A stretch of DNA of 64,000 nt from Hydrogenibacillus schlegelii. Its GTDB lineage: Bacteria; Bacillota; Bacilli; Thermicanales; DSM-22653. Positions 24,956 through 34,065 of the stretch are shown here, one piece after another. The notes beneath the pieces were generated by a model, which saw nothing but the letters and a program-made list of their open reading frames with translations, made no database searches and was not told where the DNA came from. Position 1 is the stretch's first letter; each line of letters begins with the position of its first letter. Made by a program: the position numbers and the translations under genes. The stretch lies in NCBI RefSeq assembly GCF_001653195.1, contig NZ_JXBB01000063.1:1-64000 (forward strand). The letters run 5' to 3'.

Positions 24956-26488
24956 ATGAAAGGGCGCCTTCGCCGGGCGGAGGAAGACGCCCGGCTCAAG
25001 GAGCGAATCGAGGCGGTGACGGCGATCGCCCGGGAGATGGGGCTCGATTTTTTTCCGATGCGCTACCACATCATCCCGGCGGACGTCATGCTCGCCATCG
25101 GCGCGAGCGGCATGCCGACGCGCTTTTCCCATTGGCAGTTCGGGAAGGCGTTTTACCGGATGAAGCTCCACTACGACCTCGGCCTGTCGAAGATTTACGA
25201 GTTGGTCATCAACAGCGATCCGTGCGAGGCGTTTTTATACGAAGGGAATTCGCTTTTGCAGAACACGGTGATCGTGGCGCACGTCCTGGCCCACAGCGAC
25301 TTTTTTAAAAACAACGTCTATTTTTCCCGGACGAACCGCCGCATGGTGGACAGCATGGCGGCATCGGCAGAGCGGATCCGCCGCTACGAAATCGCGTACG
25401 GCGAACGGCGGGTGGAAGCGTTTTTGGATGCGGCGCTGTCGATCCAGGAGCACATCGATCCGTACGGGACGGCCCGGGAGACGGGGTTCTGGTGGGAAGA
25501 CGCGGATGCTTTTTACGATGCGGCGGTCGACGGGTCCGACCGGCGGATCGAGGGGTCCGACCGGCAGGGGGAAGCGGGGTCGGCGGAGGCGCCGGCTCGC
25601 GGGGGCGGGCGCGTTGGGGGCGGCGATCCGCCGGGGAAGAAGCGGCGATGGGGGCTTTTTGCCGATTTGTGGGCCCTGGACGAGCGGCTTTCGGGGAACG
25701 ACGGGAAACGATCCGGCGCCGGCGGGGCGGAAGCGGAGCCCCCGGCGCGCCGGCGTTTTCCTCCGGAGCCGGAAAAGGACGTGCTTCTTTTTATCCTTCG
25801 GTACAGCACGGCCCTCGAACCGTGGCAACGGGACATCCTCACGATCGTCCACGACGAGATGCGGTATTTCTGGCCGCAGCTCGAAACGAAGCTCATGAAC
25901 GAAGGGTGGGCGACCTACTGGCATCGGAAGATCATGCAGGCGCTTCCCCTTTCGCCGGAGGAGGCGATCGAGTTTGCGCGGATGCACGCGGAGATCGTGA
26001 AGCCGTATCCGGGCGGGATCAACCCGTACCTCCTCGGCTGGAAGATGTTCGAGACGATCGAGGCGAAAAGCGGGCGGGAGGGGATGTTCGAGGCGCGGGA
26101 GCTCGACAACGACGTGTCATTCATCCGCAATCACCTGACGGAGGAGGTCGTCCGGGAGCTCGATCTTTTCGTCTACGGCCGGAAGGACGACGTCTGGCAG
26201 GTGGAGACGACGGACTGGACGGCGGTGCGGGAGGCGCTCATCCGCCAGCGGATCGGCGGCGGGTTTCCCCTCATCGTCGTCGCCGACGGGGATTTCGAAC
26301 GGCGGGGGGAGCTTCTTTTGCGGCACGTCCACGACGGCCCGGAGCTCGACGTCCGCTCGATCGAACAGACGCTTCCGCACGTCCACCGGCTCTGGGGCCG
26401 ACCGGTGCATCTGGAGACGGTGCTGGAGGGCCGGACGGTCCGATTTTCTTACGACGGGATCCGGCATGATCGCACCGCTTTGGCTTGA
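24956..26488 (+). CDS. spoVR: Stage V sporulation protein R (SpoVR), with an internal low-complexity insert
   Basis: SpoVR is needed for formation of the spore cortex. Recognisable stretches are GLDFFPMRYHIIPADVMLAI, MPTRFSHWQFGKAFYRMK, YELVINSDPCEAFLYEGNSL, KLMNEGWATYWHRKIM and NPYLLGWKMFETIE. The protein has 510 residues, about 40 more than the B. subtilis form. The excess is a Gly/Ala/Arg/Asp-rich insert around residues 190-270 (AARGG-type sequence), between the DAFYDAAVDG and PEKDVLLFILRYS segments. The ATG at 24956 follows GGGAGGGAGG. It is the third gene of the prkA trio. Confidence 0.94.
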   Translation: MKGRLRRAEEDARLKERIEAVTAIAREMGLDFFPMRYHIIPADVMLAIGASGMPTRFSHWQFGKAFYRMKLHYDLGLSKIYELVINSDPCEAFLYEGNSLLQNTVIVAHVLAHSDFFKNNVYFSRTNRRMVDSMAASAERIRRYEIAYGERRVEAFLDAALSIQEHIDPYGTARETGFWWEDADAFYDAAVDGSDRRIEGSDRQGEAGSAEAPARGGGRVGGGDPPGKKRRWGLFADLWALDERLSGNDGKRSGAGGAEAEPPARRRFPPEPEKDVLLFILRYSTALEPWQRDILTIVHDEMRYFWPQLETKLMNEGWATYWHRKIMQALPLSPEEAIEFARMHAEIVKPYPGGINPYLLGWKMFETIEAKSGREGMFEARELDNDVSFIRNHLTEEVVRELDLFVYGRKDDVWQVETTDWTAVREALIRQRIGGGFPLIVVADGDFERRGELLLRHVHDGPELDVRSIEQTLPHVHRLWGRPVHLETVLEGRTVRFSYDGIRHDRTALA

Positions 26489-26545
26489 GGCGGCATGCGA
26501 AAAATTTTTCTCTGACGGCTTGCGGGATTTTGAGGACAAAAGTCG

Positions 26546-26604
26546 AGGTGCAAAAGGTTTGAGTACGCACCTACAAAAATTTTAACGATTACAAACAATA
26601 ATCG
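26546..26604 (+). repeat. Two short inverted repeats in an A/T-rich island upstream of moeA
   Basis: AGGTGC (26546-26551) is repeated inverted as GCACCT (26567-26572), and CGATTA (26586-26591) as TAATCG (26599-26604). They sit in a stretch (about 26500-26720) that is clearly richer in A/T than the rest of the window. Either could be an operator or a weak RNA hairpin. The 316-base gap 26489-26804 holds nothing else apart from the promoter at 26642. Confidence 0.45.
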
Positions 26605-26641
26605 ACCTCCGTGCGACATCGTTGCTTCGGGCGCGATGGAA

Positions 26642-26670
26642 TTGTACTTGTTTTTCGGGCGAGGTATGAT
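26642..26670 (+). promoter_or_regulatory. Sigma-A-type promoter upstream of moeA
   Basis: TTGTAC (26642-26647), a 17-base spacer and TATGAT (26665-26670). The -10 box runs into a pair of TGATCA sites (26668-26673 and 26679-26684) that could bind a regulator. The transcript would start near 26677, about 130 bases before moeA. Confidence 0.62.
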
Positions 26671-26804
26671 CATAGTATTGATCAAAGAAAGCGTTTTGCG
26701 GCGACGGAAGGAAGGGCCTTGGAGAAAGCCCAAGCCGAGAACGGGCCGCAAGGGTCGGCGCTCGAAAATGAGGACGGAAAAACAGGCGGACGGAGGGATG
26801 CGGG

Positions 26805-28067
26805 GTGATCGAACGAGAGGTGCGGCCGATCCCGGTGGAGGAAGCCCGGCGGCGGCTTTTCGATTGGGCCCGGCCGCGGGCGGCGGAGCGGCGGCCGCTT
26901 CTTCAGGCGTTCGGCCGCTACCTGGCGGAGGCGCCGGCCCTTCCCGAGGACGTGCCGCCGTTCGACCGGGCGCTCAAAGACGGGTTTGCCGTGCGGGCGG
27001 CGGAGACGGAGGGGGCGTCGCCGGAGGCGCCGGTCGTCCTTCGGATCGTGGAGGAGGTGCCCGCCGGCGGCTGGCCGAAGGCGGCCCTTCGACCGGGAAC
27101 GGCGGTCCGCATCATGACCGGCGCCCCCCTTCCGGCGGGGGCCGACGCCGTCGTGCCGGTCGAAGACGCGGTGCTTCCGCCGGGGTCCCGCGGCCGCGCC
27201 GGCGAGGTGGTGCATATCGTCCGTCCGACGCGGCCGGGGGCGGAGCGGCAGCCGAAAGGGGGCGATCTCCGGCAGGGGAGCGCGCCGGTCGAGGCCGGCG
27301 CGAGGATCGGCCCGGCGGAGGCGGCGGTGCTCGCCACGGCCGGCGCGGAGGAAGTCGCGGTCGTGCGGCTCCCTCGGGTGGCCCTCGCCGTGACGGGGGA
27401 CGAGCTTGTGACGGGGGCCGGTCCGCTCCGGCCGGGGCAGATCCGCAATTCGAACGGCCCGATGCTGCGGGCGCTTTTCGCGGGAGAAGGGTTTCGGGTG
27501 GAGGACCTCGGCCGGCTGCCGGACGCGACGGAAGACGTCGTCCGGGCGATCGGGGAGGCGCTGGAGGCGGCGGACGTCGTCGTGACGACGGGAGCGGTGT
27601 CGGTCGGCGACTATGACGTCGTTCCGGAGGCGATGGCGCGGCTTAGGCTCGAGGTCCTGTTTCGGAAGGTGGCGATCAAGCCGGGGATGCCGCTTACGGT
27701 GGCGGTCCGCGACGACCGGGCGTGGATCGCCCTTCCGGGAAATCCGGCGTCGTCGTTTGTGACGACCCATCTGTTCGTCCTCCCGCTCCTTCGCAAGATG
27801 GCCGGCGCTCGCCGGTGGGAACCGCTTCGGACGACGGGGCGCTTGATCGGAAAGCCCGCGGAGCGGCCGACGTGGCGCACGCGCTTCTGGCGGGCGGAGG
27901 CGCGGCTGGAGGGAGGCGCCGTCGTCGTCGACGCGGGGCGATCGCAGACGTCGGCGTCGATTTCGAGCTTTCTCGGGACGAACGCCTTCGTCGAGGTGCC
28001 GCCGGAGGCGGACCCGGCCGTCGGGGAGACGGTGACCGTCTGGTGGATCGGCGGCTGCCCGGGATGA
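26805..28067 (+). CDS. moeA: Molybdopterin molybdenumtransferase MoeA
   Basis: This 420-residue enzyme inserts molybdate into adenylated molybdopterin, the last common step of molybdenum cofactor synthesis. Typical stretches are LPEDVPPFDRALKDGFAVRA, RIMTGAPLPAGADAVVPVED, GDELVTGAGPLRPGQIRNSN, TTGAVSVGDYDVV, and KPGMPLTVAV with ALPGNPASSFVT. The GTG at 26805 follows CGGAGGG. No other molybdenum cofactor gene is adjacent. The next element on the same strand is a thiamine riboswitch, so moeA appears to be a single-gene unit under its own promoter. Confidence 0.95.
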   Translation: MIEREVRPIPVEEARRRLFDWARPRAAERRPLLQAFGRYLAEAPALPEDVPPFDRALKDGFAVRAAETEGASPEAPVVLRIVEEVPAGGWPKAALRPGTAVRIMTGAPLPAGADAVVPVEDAVLPPGSRGRAGEVVHIVRPTRPGAERQPKGGDLRQGSAPVEAGARIGPAEAAVLATAGAEEVAVVRLPRVALAVTGDELVTGAGPLRPGQIRNSNGPMLRALFAGEGFRVEDLGRLPDATEDVVRAIGEALEAADVVVTTGAVSVGDYDVVPEAMARLRLEVLFRKVAIKPGMPLTVAVRDDRAWIALPGNPASSFVTTHLFVLPLLRKMAGARRWEPLRTTGRLIGKPAERPTWRTRFWRAEARLEGGAVVVDAGRSQTSASISSFLGTNAFVEVPPEADPAVGETVTVWWIGGCPG

Positions 28068-28105
28068 GCGGCCGTGGAGGACGGGATCGGATGACAATCG
28101 AGGAC

Positions 28106-28232
28106 GGCTGCGGGGGTGCCGTCCGGAAGCCGCCTGGGTCGTACGGGCCCGGCGGGTTTCCCGGGCGGCTGAGAGGGCAACGCCCAACCCTTGGAACCTG
28201 ATCCGGTTCGGACCGGCGGAGGGAATCGGCCG
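28106..28232 (+). promoter_or_regulatory. TPP riboswitch (THI element)
   Basis: The conserved blocks are in order: CGGGGGTGCC at 28111, GGCTGAGAGGG at 28167, AACCCTTGGAACCTGATCC near 28186, and GACCGGCGGAGGGAA at 28211-28225. These are the core of the thiamine pyrophosphate aptamer. The arm before CTGAGA is longer and more G+C-rich than usual. The terminator at 28293 and thiW at 28531 follow, so binding of TPP should stop transcription of the thi genes. Confidence 0.93.
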
Positions 28233-28292
28233 CAAGGAACGCGCCGGACGGCTCGCCGAGGCGCTTCGGCGGGCGCCGGCCTTCCGGGCGGG

Positions 28293-28322
28293 GCGCCGAC
28301 CGATGCGGTCGGCGCTTTTCTT
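28293..28322 (+). terminator. Riboswitch-controlled terminator
   Basis: A perfect 9-bp stem (GCGCCGACC / GGTCGGCGC) with a GATGC loop is followed by TTTTCTT. Its place between the TPP aptamer and thiW makes it the likely expression platform. The stretch 28323-28530 after it holds two pairs of near-identical direct repeats (GCCGCC(C/T)TGCCGCCGTCCGC, and AACCC(C/T)GCGCGAAAGGA) and no gene. Confidence 0.82.
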
Positions 28323-28530
28323 GTGATGCGGCCGCCCTGCCGCCGTCCGCGCCGGGGCGGGCGGCTTCCACGACGGCGAAGCCGGCGATCATCGCCGCCT
28401 TGCCGCCGTCCGCATCGGGGCGGGCGTCCGACCCGCTCGCCCTCAAAACCCCGCGCGAAAGGAGGTGGCCCCCAGGTCACCGTGGTCGCAGGGCAGATGT
28501 CTTATAACCCTGCGCGAAAGGAAGGGGAGT

Positions 28531-29094
28531 ATGGACCGGCAGAGAGAGATCGACCGTCTCGGATTGTCGCCGCGGGCGGTGGCCGAGATCGCGGCGCTCG
28601 TGGCCCTTTCGGTCGTGCTGAGTCCGCTTCTTTCCATTCCGATCGGTCCCTTTCGGGCGTATCCGGTGCAGCATCTCGTGAACGTCCTGACGGCGGTTCG
28701 CCTGGGGCCGGGGGCGGCGGTGCTGCAGGCGGCGACGGCCTCAACGCTTCGCCTGGCCCTCGGGACGGGGACGATCTTCGCCTACCCCGGGAGCCTCTTC
28801 GGCGCCTGGCTCGCCGGCGTCCTCTACCGCCGCTTCCAACACTTCGTCGCCGCCGCGTTCGGCGAGGCGATCGGGACGGGATTCGTCGGGGCGACGGTCG
28901 CGTACGGCCTCGGCCGCCTCATCGCAAGCCGGGAGGTGGCGCTTTTGGGTTTTGTGGGGCCGTTTCTCTTAAGCTCGGTCCTCGGGGCCGCCGGCGGGGT
29001 TGTCCTTCTCCTTGCGCTTCGGCGTACCGGTCTGCTCGGCGGCGAAAAGCTTTCACGGTTCGATGCCGCCCCGCCGCCCGGCGCAGACGAATGA
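28531..29094 (+). CDS. thiW: ThiW, substrate-specific membrane component for a thiamine precursor (ECF-type)
   Basis: This 187-residue membrane protein has about five to six hydrophobic segments. The ThiW signature is present: GPFRAYPVQHLVNVLTAVRL, GPGAAVLQAATASTLRLALG, and FAYPGSLFGAWLAGVLYRRF with AFGEAIGTGFVGA. ThiW proteins are riboswitch-controlled S-components thought to bring in the thiazole moiety for salvage, using a shared ECF energising module encoded elsewhere. GAAAGGAAGGGGAGT directly before 28531 sets the start. Confidence 0.88.
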   Translation: MDRQREIDRLGLSPRAVAEIAALVALSVVLSPLLSIPIGPFRAYPVQHLVNVLTAVRLGPGAAVLQAATASTLRLALGTGTIFAYPGSLFGAWLAGVLYRRFQHFVAAAFGEAIGTGFVGATVAYGLGRLIASREVALLGFVGPFLLSSVLGAAGGVVLLLALRRTGLLGGEKLSRFDAAPPPGADE

Positions 29095-29312
29095 GCGGCG
29101 AAGGCGGAAAGGGCAGCGAAGGAGCCGCCGCGCCAGTGAGCACCGGTTCTTTTCTCCGGCGCGGCGAAAGGCGCTCGGGCGGGCGGCTTCCGGGACGGGT
29201 CGACGACGTTCCAGGCTGCCGGGGCGAAAGCCCACCGGCCGCTTGCGGGTAGGATCGCTGATCTAAGCTGCGAAAGGCCGTCGGCCGCGCAGGGGGATGA
29301 GCGGCGAGCGGT

Positions 29313-29359
29313 GATCAGCGATCAGCAGTCAGCGATCAGCCGTCAGCCATCAGCCATCG
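29313..29359 (+). repeat. Heptanucleotide tandem repeat (NNTCAGC), six copies plus a partial seventh
   Basis: Consecutive 7-base units starting at 29313 read GATCAGC, GATCAGC, AGTCAGC, GATCAGC, CGTCAGC, CATCAGC, with a partial CATCGG after them. This resembles the short tandemly repeated heptamers known from cyanobacteria and some Firmicutes. It lies in the thiW-thiM spacer (29095-29404), 46 bases before thiM. Nothing else is recognisable in that 310-base spacer. Confidence 0.82.
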
Positions 29360-29404
29360 GGAGATTTCTGGGCGAGGTTCCCGAGCAGCAGGAGGTTCGA
29401 TCCG

Positions 29405-30259
29405 ATGTTCGACGCTTCCCGGGCCGGCGCGGCGCTTCGGGCGATCCGGGAGCGCCGCCCGCTCATTCATGCCATCACCAACACGGTCGTACAAAATTTT
29501 ACAGCAAACGGCCTTCTCGCCCTCGGCGCCTCGCCGGTGATGGCCGACGCGCCGGAAGAGGCGGGCGAGGTGGCGGGAAAGGCCGACGCGCTGCTCATCA
29601 ACCTGGGAACCCTTTCCGATCGGACGCTTCGGGCGATGGAAGAAGCGCTCCGGGCGGCGAACGCCGCCGGCGTGCCGGCGGTCCTCGATCCGGTTGGGGT
29701 CGGCGCGACGGCGTTTCGCACCGAAGCCGTTGAGCGGCTTCTTTCCGCCGGGCGGTTTGCCGTCATCCGGGGCAACGTCGCCGAGGTGGCAAATCTCATC
29801 GGCCGGCCGCTCCCGATCAAAGGGGTCGATGCGGAGGCGGTGCCGACGGCGGTGGCGGTGGCCGTCGCCCGGGCGGCGGCGGAGCGCTTCGAAACGGTCG
29901 TCGCCGCCACGGGGCCGGAAGATTTCGTCACCGACGGACGAAGGACGCTCATCGTCGCCAACGGCGATCCGCTCATGGCCCGGGTGACGGGAAGCGGCTG
30001 CCTCCTCGGGGCGGTCGTGGCGGCGTTTGCCGCGGTGGAACAAGAGGCGTTCCGGGCGGCGGCCGATGCCCTCGTCGCCTTCGGCGTGGCGGGGGAGATC
30101 GCCCGGGAGCGCCTTGCGGCTTTAGGCCCGGTGCGAAGCGGACGTTACGGCATCGCCCTCCTCGACGCCCTCGACGGGCTCGATGAAGGGGCGCTCGCGG
30201 CGCGGGCCCGCGTCCGGGAGGCGGAGGAGATGGCGGCCGAAGGCGGCGGGAGCGCGTAA
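29405..30259 (+). CDS. thiM: Hydroxyethylthiazole kinase
   Basis: This 284-residue salvage enzyme phosphorylates 4-methyl-5-(2-hydroxyethyl)thiazole. The ribokinase-like fold shows RPLIHAITNTVVQNFTANGL at the start, ALGASPVMADAPEE, PAVLDPVGVGATAFRTE, VIRGNVAEVANLIG and the ATP/anion site MARVTGSGCLLGAVVAA. CAGGAGG precedes the ATG. It follows the ThiW transporter and is followed by thiD, giving a salvage pathway for the thiazole half of thiamine. Confidence 0.95.
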   Translation: MFDASRAGAALRAIRERRPLIHAITNTVVQNFTANGLLALGASPVMADAPEEAGEVAGKADALLINLGTLSDRTLRAMEEALRAANAAGVPAVLDPVGVGATAFRTEAVERLLSAGRFAVIRGNVAEVANLIGRPLPIKGVDAEAVPTAVAVAVARAAAERFETVVAATGPEDFVTDGRRTLIVANGDPLMARVTGSGCLLGAVVAAFAAVEQEAFRAAADALVAFGVAGEIARERLAALGPVRSGRYGIALLDALDGLDEGALAARARVREAEEMAAEGGGSA

Positions 30260-30337
30260 GGCCGGCATTTCTCTTTCGGCGCTCGGCGAGGCGGCAAGGT
30301 CTAAGCGAGATCCGGAACGGGACGGGAGGGATCGGCG

Positions 30338-31197
<860 letters not shown>

Positions 31198-31204
<7 letters not shown>

Positions 31205-31779
31205 TCGCCCTCTTTGACGTACGGATAGGACCAGAGAATGAGCTGGAACAGGACTGCTTTTTGCCATGCCTGAAATATCCGTTCAACCGTTTCGGTGTCG
31301 TGGCTTCCGCGGGCGAGGAAAGGCTTCAGCGTGTGTAAGACCGGGATGGCGAGGGCGAAGAGGTGCCGGAAATGGATATGGGGAACGCTGTCCACGCCGT
31401 CGGTCTTGTTCTTGCCCGTCCGGTGGTGGCGGCGCCCGATTTCGAACTGGTAGCGAAGCCAGGCGTCATCGTATTCCGCCTGTGCCGTGTCGATGATCCA
31501 TTGTTTGAACCTCTGGCGGACGCGGGCAAGGTAGGTTTCGTTCGGCGTGCCGTCCCGGCGGCTGAAATAATACAAAAGATGCGGGTGCGAGCCGACAAAG
31601 CCGTACCAGACGTCGAGAATTTCATCGGCGTGCGCCTCGACGATCGGCAGCGACATTCGCAAGAAGCGGAGGTCATCGTCGGTCAGCGTGAGCGTTTTTT
31701 TGATCTCTTCAATCTCTTCGGGTTTCAGCGGCGCCGGCGGCAGCGTCGGGGACCCCATCATGTACCCGGGGATCGTCAT
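31198..31779 (-). CDS. Protoglobin-family haem protein
   Basis: This 193-residue single-domain globin has no attached signalling domain. It matches the protoglobin group: LTDDDLRFLRMSLPIVEAHA, ILDVWYGFVGSHPHLLYYFS, WLRYQFEIGRRHHRTGK and HIHFRHLFALAIPVLHTL. H118 in the pattern EIG-x-x-H is the probable proximal haem ligand. Such proteins bind oxygen, CO and NO. Here it lies in a two-gene unit behind a MarR regulator, which points to sensing or removing a gas or reactive nitrogen. AAGGAGG before the ATG at 31779 fixes the start, although this overlaps the marR frame by 71 bases. Confidence 0.85.
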
Positions 31780-32431
31780 GGCGTCTCCTCCTTTGCGTCA
31801 AGATGTTCCAGACGTGCGCGGCATGCGCCTCATCGGCCGTTTCGTGATCGGAGCACATCAGCTGGAGATCGCGGTCGCCGAGCGGAGCGTCTACAAAGGC
31901 GCAGTGGTGCGGCTTTTGCGGATCGTCATGCACGCAGGGGCGGAAAAAGCGGCAGGTTACGCACATCGCCGCGATCGGGATCTTCTGTTGAACTTGGAGC
32001 ACGCGGATCATCTTCATCAAGCTGCGGAGAAAAATCACCTGTTCGTTCGGATCGAGCGCGGCGACGGCCGGCAGGAGGAAGTCGGCCCACGTCTTAGCGG
32101 CTTCGGCCTGACGCCGGCCCGCCTCGGTCAGCGTCCAGCACGCCGCCCGCCTGTCGGCCGGAGAAGGTTCTCTTTTCACCCATCCTTTTTGAACAAGGGC
32201 GTGGATGGCCTCGCTTGCCGTCGGGCGGGTCAGGGCCAGCGCCTCGGCGACGGCGCTCGTCCCGACGCATTCGCCCGCATGGGCGTCGAGGAAGCTCAAA
32301 ATCTGGCCCTGTGTCGGAGTAAGACGCGCTTTGTCCGCTTTTTGCCAGGCGTGATGCCGAAGCGCGAGGCCGATTTTGTTGAGGCCGATGACGATCCGCT
32401 TGGCGACGTCGAGTTCATCGTGCGTCGGCAT
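31709..32431 (-). CDS. MarR-family regulator with a C-terminal cysteine/histidine-rich domain
   Basis: Residues 10-145 form a normal MarR winged helix (LTPTQGQILSFLDAHAGE, LTRPTASEAIHALVQKGW, SPADRRAACWTLTEAG). Residues 155-200 carry an extra motif: C157-x2-C160, C166, P-H-H-C177 and C193-S-D-H-E, with the conserved sequence DAPLGDRDLQLMC. This spacing could hold a metal ion or an iron-sulfur cluster that senses redox state or NO (inference). The last 24 residues overlap the protoglobin gene and are probably not important. TGGAGGTGG precedes the ATG. It probably controls itself and the globin. Confidence 0.88.
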   Translation of the reverse strand: MPTHDELDVAKRIVIGLNKIGLALRHHAWQKADKARLTPTQGQILSFLDAHAGECVGTSAVAEALALTRPTASEAIHALVQKGWVKREPSPADRRAACWTLTEAGRRQAEAAKTWADFLLPAVAALDPNEQVIFLRSLMKMIRVLQVQQKIPIAAMCVTCRFFRPCVHDDPQKPHHCAFVDAPLGDRDLQLMCSDHETADEAHAAHVWNILTQRRRRHDDPRVHDGVPDAAAGAAETRRD

Positions 32432-32455
32432 TTCCCGGCCCCCACCTCCAACTTA

Positions 32456-32501
32456 ATTAGCACTCCTAATAAAAGTCTACCGAACGCATTTATTTTGTCA
32501 A
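32456..32501 (-). promoter_or_regulatory. Promoter and MarR-type operator of the marR-protoglobin unit
   Basis: Read on the minus strand, TTGACA (32501-32496), a 16-base spacer and TAGACT (32479-32474) form a promoter. Just downstream a perfect inverted repeat, ATTAG-GAGTG-CTAAT (32470-32456), lies near the transcript start, a normal place for a MarR operator. The locally A/T-rich DNA contrasts with the surroundings. Confidence 0.75.
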
Positions 32502-32632
32502 TACAGACATTTTGCATCCAAGGCCGCCGCGGACGTCCGGCGGTTCTCCGGCGGGCGTTCGCGTGGTAAGATGAGGGCGTGCGGGAAAGGGAGCGCGGAG
32601 GACGGAGGGGCGAGTCCGGAGGAGGGAAGATC

Positions 32633-33289
<657 letters not shown>

Positions 33290-33331
33290 CGCCGGGCTCC
33301 GGACCGGCAAAAACCGGCGCCCGCAGGCGGC

Positions 33332-33886
33332 TTAAGCGATCCGCCGGATGAGGATGACGGCGTTCGTGCCGCTGGTGCTCAGGCTGAGCCCGAGGCCGGT
33401 CTGCACAAGCTGCAGTGCCCCCGGCGTCTTGGCCTCAAAGGCGACGGCGCCGCTCAAGTTGACGCCGGCCAGAAGGAGGCTGAAGGGGACGTCGTTCGGG
33501 TTCGGCGCGGCGGTCCCGCTGAACTGGACTTTGACCGTGCCGAGCAAGGTGGCGGCAACGGTGTACAGATAAAATTGCACGACATAGAAGCCGGGGCGCT
33601 GAATTGAAAACGTCGTGTCGTTCAGGACGACGATGTCGTCGCCGACCTGGACGCCGGGCGTGTTGAAGGACACCGGTTCGTTGACGCCGATGTTGAGGAG
33701 CCCGCCGACGTTGGAGCGGCTGAGAAATCCGAGGGGGGTGGGCGCTCCGCCTCCGTTTCCCGGCGGCGGGGGTTCCGACGGCTGCGGGCACTGACAGGTC
33801 ACCGTCGGCTGGCACGTGGGATGGATGATGATCTTCAGTCCCCCGGTTTTCTTGGTCGGGACGACAATCTTTTTATGGCAACTCAT
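33332..33886 (-). CDS. BclA-like spore surface (exosporium-type) protein without a collagen region
   Basis: This 184-residue protein starts at the ATG at 33886 behind AAAGGAGGT. The first 50 residues are basic with cysteines (MSCHKKIVVPTKK, HPTCQPTVTCQCPQP), then a short Pro/Gly linker. Residues 55-184 resemble the BclA C-terminal TNF/C1q-like trimerising domain: INIGVNEPVSFNTP-type sequence, DDIVVLNDTTFSIQRPGFYV, TVAATLLGTVKVQ and NAVILIRRI. The Gly-x-Thr collagen repeat seen in BclA is missing. It is probably a spore-coat or exosporium component made late in the mother cell. Confidence 0.75.
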   Translation of the reverse strand: MSCHKKIVVPTKKTGGLKIIIHPTCQPTVTCQCPQPSEPPPPGNGGGAPTPLGFLSRSNVGGLLNIGVNEPVSFNTPGVQVGDDIVVLNDTTFSIQRPGFYVVQFYLYTVAATLLGTVKVQFSGTAAPNPNDVPFSLLLAGVNLSGAVAFEAKTPGALQLVQTGLGLSLSTSGTNAVILIRRIA

Positions 33887-33914
33887 GATGACACCTCCTT
33901 TCGCCGCCTGCGAA

Positions 33915-33923
33915 TACGGTATG
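33915..33923 (-). promoter_or_regulatory. Candidate sigma-K -10 element
   Basis: On the minus strand the sequence is CATACCGTA, an exact match to the sigma-K -10 consensus CATANNNTA. It lies 29 bases before the start of the BclA-like gene, giving a leader of about 22 bases. No clear -35 AC is present at the expected distance. Confidence 0.5.
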
Positions 33924-34065
33924 TCCGAGGGGAGCCGGACGCCGCGGCAAAGGAACAAGGCGGGCGCCCCATCCGCACGACGGCGGATAAGCGGTGGGCC
34001 CGCCGGTGCGGGGAGCGGCCGGGATGGTCCGGCCGGATGAGCCGGAAAGAGAGGAGCTCGGGTGG

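Noticed and set aside
29313-29359. CRISPR-like array
   Set aside because: Units are only 7 bases, directly joined without spacers, and no cas genes are near.
33435-33815. 126-codon minus-strand frame inside the BclA-like gene
   Set aside because: It is a second frame of the same strand, Arg/His/Pro-rich, without a start signal; the other frame has the recognisable BclA-type domain.
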